NCBI GenBank assembly: GCA_964526905.1
Contig: CAZGMN010000190.1
Coordinates: forward strand, 1-6,534
Direction: 5' to 3'
Length of the DNA: 6,534 bases
From: CAZGMN01 sp964526905
GTDB lineage: Bacteria > Acidobacteriota > Aminicenantia > Aminicenantales > Aminicenantaceae
The position numbers and the translations under genes are program-made. The notes under the pieces are model-generated. The model had not been told where the DNA came from. It saw only the letters and a program-made list of their open reading frames with translations, and did not search any database. Below, piece after piece: positions 5,405 to 6,534 of the stretch (position 1 is the first letter of the stretch; every line of letters begins with the position of its first letter).

Positions 5405-5992
5405 ATGAAAACCCCGGATATCCTAGAAGTCACTTTTAAAGTTGTCGCGGCTTTGGAAAAGCTGAAGATTAGATATTACATCGGCGGTTCCCTGGCGAGT
5501 TCTGCCTTCGGCGTAGCTCGCTCCACACTCGACGTCGATATCGTCGCTGAGATGAACCCGGATCAGGCAGCGGCTCTGGAAAGTCTGCTGAAGAACGAAT
5601 TTTATGTTGACGCGGAGGCAATCGCGAGAGCCATTGAACAGAAGTCATCGTTCAACCTCATCCACCTGGGAAGCATGTTCAAAATCGACGTCTTCATTCT
5701 CAAACAGGAGCCATTTAGTCAACAGGCTTTTTCGCGGCGTGCGGCAAAACCCGTCTCCGAAGACCCGGCGCAGAAACTCTACTTCCCGACGCCGGAAGAC
5801 ATCATTCTCATCAAGCTCGATTGGTATAGATGCGCTGGAGAAGCCTTGACCCAGCAATGGAAAGATGTCCTCGGGGTTCTCAAAGTTCAGGGAGCGCGAC
5901 TTGATTTGAATTATCTTAAGTTGTGGGCAAAAGAGTTAAGGATCATGAATCTATTGCAGAAAGCCCTTGAGGAAGCGGGAATGGTAGAATAA
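5405..5992 (+). CDS. Nucleotidyltransferase-fold protein (DUF6036-like / AbiEii-like)
   Basis: A 195-residue protein with a complete minimal NTase core: YYIGGSLASSAFG (24-36) carrying GGS at 27-29, DVD at 43-45, and a third acidic residue, Asp95, in FKIDVFIL. A helical C-terminal half follows with TPEDIILIKLDWYR (Lys and Trp typical of the family) and QWKDVLGVLKVQG, then LDLNYLKLWAKEL. It differs clearly from the AbiEii protein at 4250 (no HRRSNDLDFF or RDFVDV block), so the two are not recent duplicates. The start ATG 5405 is 4 bases after the upstream stop; the in-frame TTG at 5372 would overlap that gene and adds non-family residues. Its stop TAA shares one base with the ATG of the next kinase remnant (TAATG). 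The expected reaction is nucleotide transfer to an RNA, protein or small molecule; the target is unknown. Confidence 0.88.
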   Translation: MKTPDILEVTFKVVAALEKLKIRYYIGGSLASSAFGVARSTLDVDIVAEMNPDQAAALESLLKNEFYVDAEAIARAIEQKSSFNLIHLGSMFKIDVFILKQEPFSQQAFSRRAAKPVSEDPAQKLYFPTPEDIILIKLDWYRCAGEALTQQWKDVLGVLKVQGARLDLNYLKLWAKELRIMNLLQKALEEAGMVE

Positions 5993-6039
5993 TGAAATGC
6001 CCCAAGTGTCATTTTAACAACCCTGACACCCAACGCTTC
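5992..6039 (+). repeat. Direct repeat, copy 2: zinc-ribbon gene start (pairs with 5001-5048)
   Basis: 39 of 48 bases match 5001-5048. Both copies follow immediately on a nucleotidyltransferase gene: 82 bases after the AbiEii stop in one case, overlapping the NTase stop in the other. Confidence 0.85.
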
Positions 6040-6370
6040 TGCGGCGAGTGTGGAACCAAGTTAATTCCTGTAAAGGAAGTCTCTGTTTTCCAGACTGAGA
6101 CCCTCGAAACATCCACAGAAGAATTAACCACAGGCACTACCTTTGCCGGAAGATACCAGATTATTGAGGAGCTGGGAAAAGGTGGCATGGGCAAGGTCTA
6201 TCGGGTTTTAGACAAGAAGCTGAACGAGGAAGGGACCCTCGCGGTTTGAAAAGGCATTCGAAGAACGCGTGTATAGTCTAGTCGATTTTAAAGGAGATCA
6301 AAGATTTGAGAGGATTCGGTCAGACCCAAGGTACAAGGCATTATTGAAGAAAATGGGTTTTGATAAATAA
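5992..6370 (+). pseudogene. Collapsed zinc-ribbon/Ser-Thr kinase gene with TPR-type tail
   Basis: The N-terminal part is intact: zinc ribbon with Cys3, Cys6, Cys17 and Cys20, a Thr/Glu-rich linker, then the first kinase strands RYQIIEELGKGGMGKVYRV with the glycine loop G62-x-G64-x-x-G67, to LDKKLNEE near residue 80. The frame then leaves the kinase family exactly before the strand that should carry the catalytic lysine, and stops at TGA 6247-6249. One frame over, from about 6245, the sequence reads FEKAFEERVYSL, then RFERIRSDPRYKALLKKMG to a TAA at 6368-6370, a C-terminus typical of TPR-bearing kinases and cyclases. The interior, several hundred codons in a normal member, is gone, and the junction (about 6231-6245) is out of frame. 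The product would be an 85-residue zinc-ribbon/P-loop fragment without catalysis. The ATG overlaps the stop of the NTase gene, so it sits in that operon. Confidence 0.82.
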
Positions 6371-6384
6371 TTAAGCTCTCTTAG

Positions 6385-6414
6385 AAAAAAGCCTGACGAT
6401 TTGAGTCCAGCTTT
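6385..6414 (-). terminator. Probable intrinsic terminator (minus strand)
   Basis: Read on the minus strand, AAAGCTGGAC and GTCAGGCTTT form a 10-position stem (one G-A mismatch, one T-G wobble) around a 7-base loop, and the stem runs on into a tract of six T in total. It lies 60-90 bases after the stop of the minus-strand gene ending at 6478, as expected for its terminator. On the plus strand the T tract is absent, so it would not end the kinase remnant transcript in the same way. Confidence 0.6.
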
Positions 6415-6477
6415 CGGCACTCACATATTTTTTTCTCTTAATTTAGAGGATAATTCGGAGCGAGAAACGGTTGGTGA

Positions 6478-6534
6478 TTATTCACGCCACTTGAGGGCCT
6501 TAAAGCGCGGGTCATTCCGCAGCGAATCCAGGTC
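6478..6534 (-). CDS. C-terminal end of a TPR-type protein (partial)
   Basis: The window edge cuts a minus-strand gene, leaving 18 residues and a TAA: DLDSLRNDPRFKALKWRE. The block L(R/N)xDPRFKAL is the characteristic end of TPR-bearing kinases, cyclases and transcriptional regulators and closely parallels RSDPRYKALLKKMG at the end of the kinase remnant 110 bases away on the other strand. The final KWRE is shorter than the usual (L)LKKMG ending. A stem-loop with a T tract follows downstream on this strand. Only the last codons are visible, so the rest of the protein and its integrity are unknown. Confidence 0.6.
   Translation of the reverse strand, partial: DLDSLRNDPRFKALKWRE

Noticed and set aside
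1..6534. CRISPR array, insertion sequence or transposase
   Set aside because: No regularly spaced repeats, no transposase motifs and no terminal inverted repeats with target duplications were visible.

Overview
The window looks like an accessory, partly decaying region of a bacterial chromosome. The best guess for the host is the Candidatus Aminicenantes / Acidobacteriota neighbourhood. That is an inference from the repeated gene type starting MKCPKCHF.NPDTQ (N-terminal zinc ribbon, then Ser/Thr kinase, then TPR repeats), which I associate with genomes of that group, together with mid-range GC and a large secreted alpha/beta hydrolase.

Left part (1-903, + strand): the C-terminal end of an unrecognised protein; an intact DUF433 (VapB45-like) antitoxin; its DUF5615 PIN-like toxin partner, starting on the next base but broken by two single-base deletions in short homopolymers; and an intact tRNA-Leu(UAA). 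Centre (920-3511, - strand): one 863-residue exported alpha/beta hydrolase with a complete Ser-Asp-His triad, converging on the tRNA. An AT-rich 190-bp upstream region follows.

Right part (3704-6370, + strand): three wrecks of zinc-ribbon/kinase/TPR genes alternate with two intact nucleotidyltransferase (NTase) modules. The order is TPR-tail remnant (3704-3948); small protein plus AbiEii-family NTase (4018-4918); a kinase gene collapsed to 53 codons whose first 14 codons join in frame to its last TPR tail (5001-5162); small conserved protein plus a second, different NTase (5143-5992); and another collapsed kinase gene that runs from the zinc ribbon to the glycine loop and then directly to a TPR-type C-terminus (5992-6370). 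The genes are tightly spaced or overlapping. The window ends with the 3' end of a convergent minus-strand gene whose C-terminus resembles the last kinase tail, followed by a probable intrinsic terminator.

How they fit together: the two NTase pairs look like type IV-like toxin/antitoxin modules, and the DUF433/DUF5615 pair is a type II module whose toxin has died. The kinase remnants appear to have lost their interiors while keeping start signals and ends, so at least one kinase promoter and ribosome-binding site now leads into an NTase module. The alternation of kinase remnants and NTase modules is the most unusual feature of the window.
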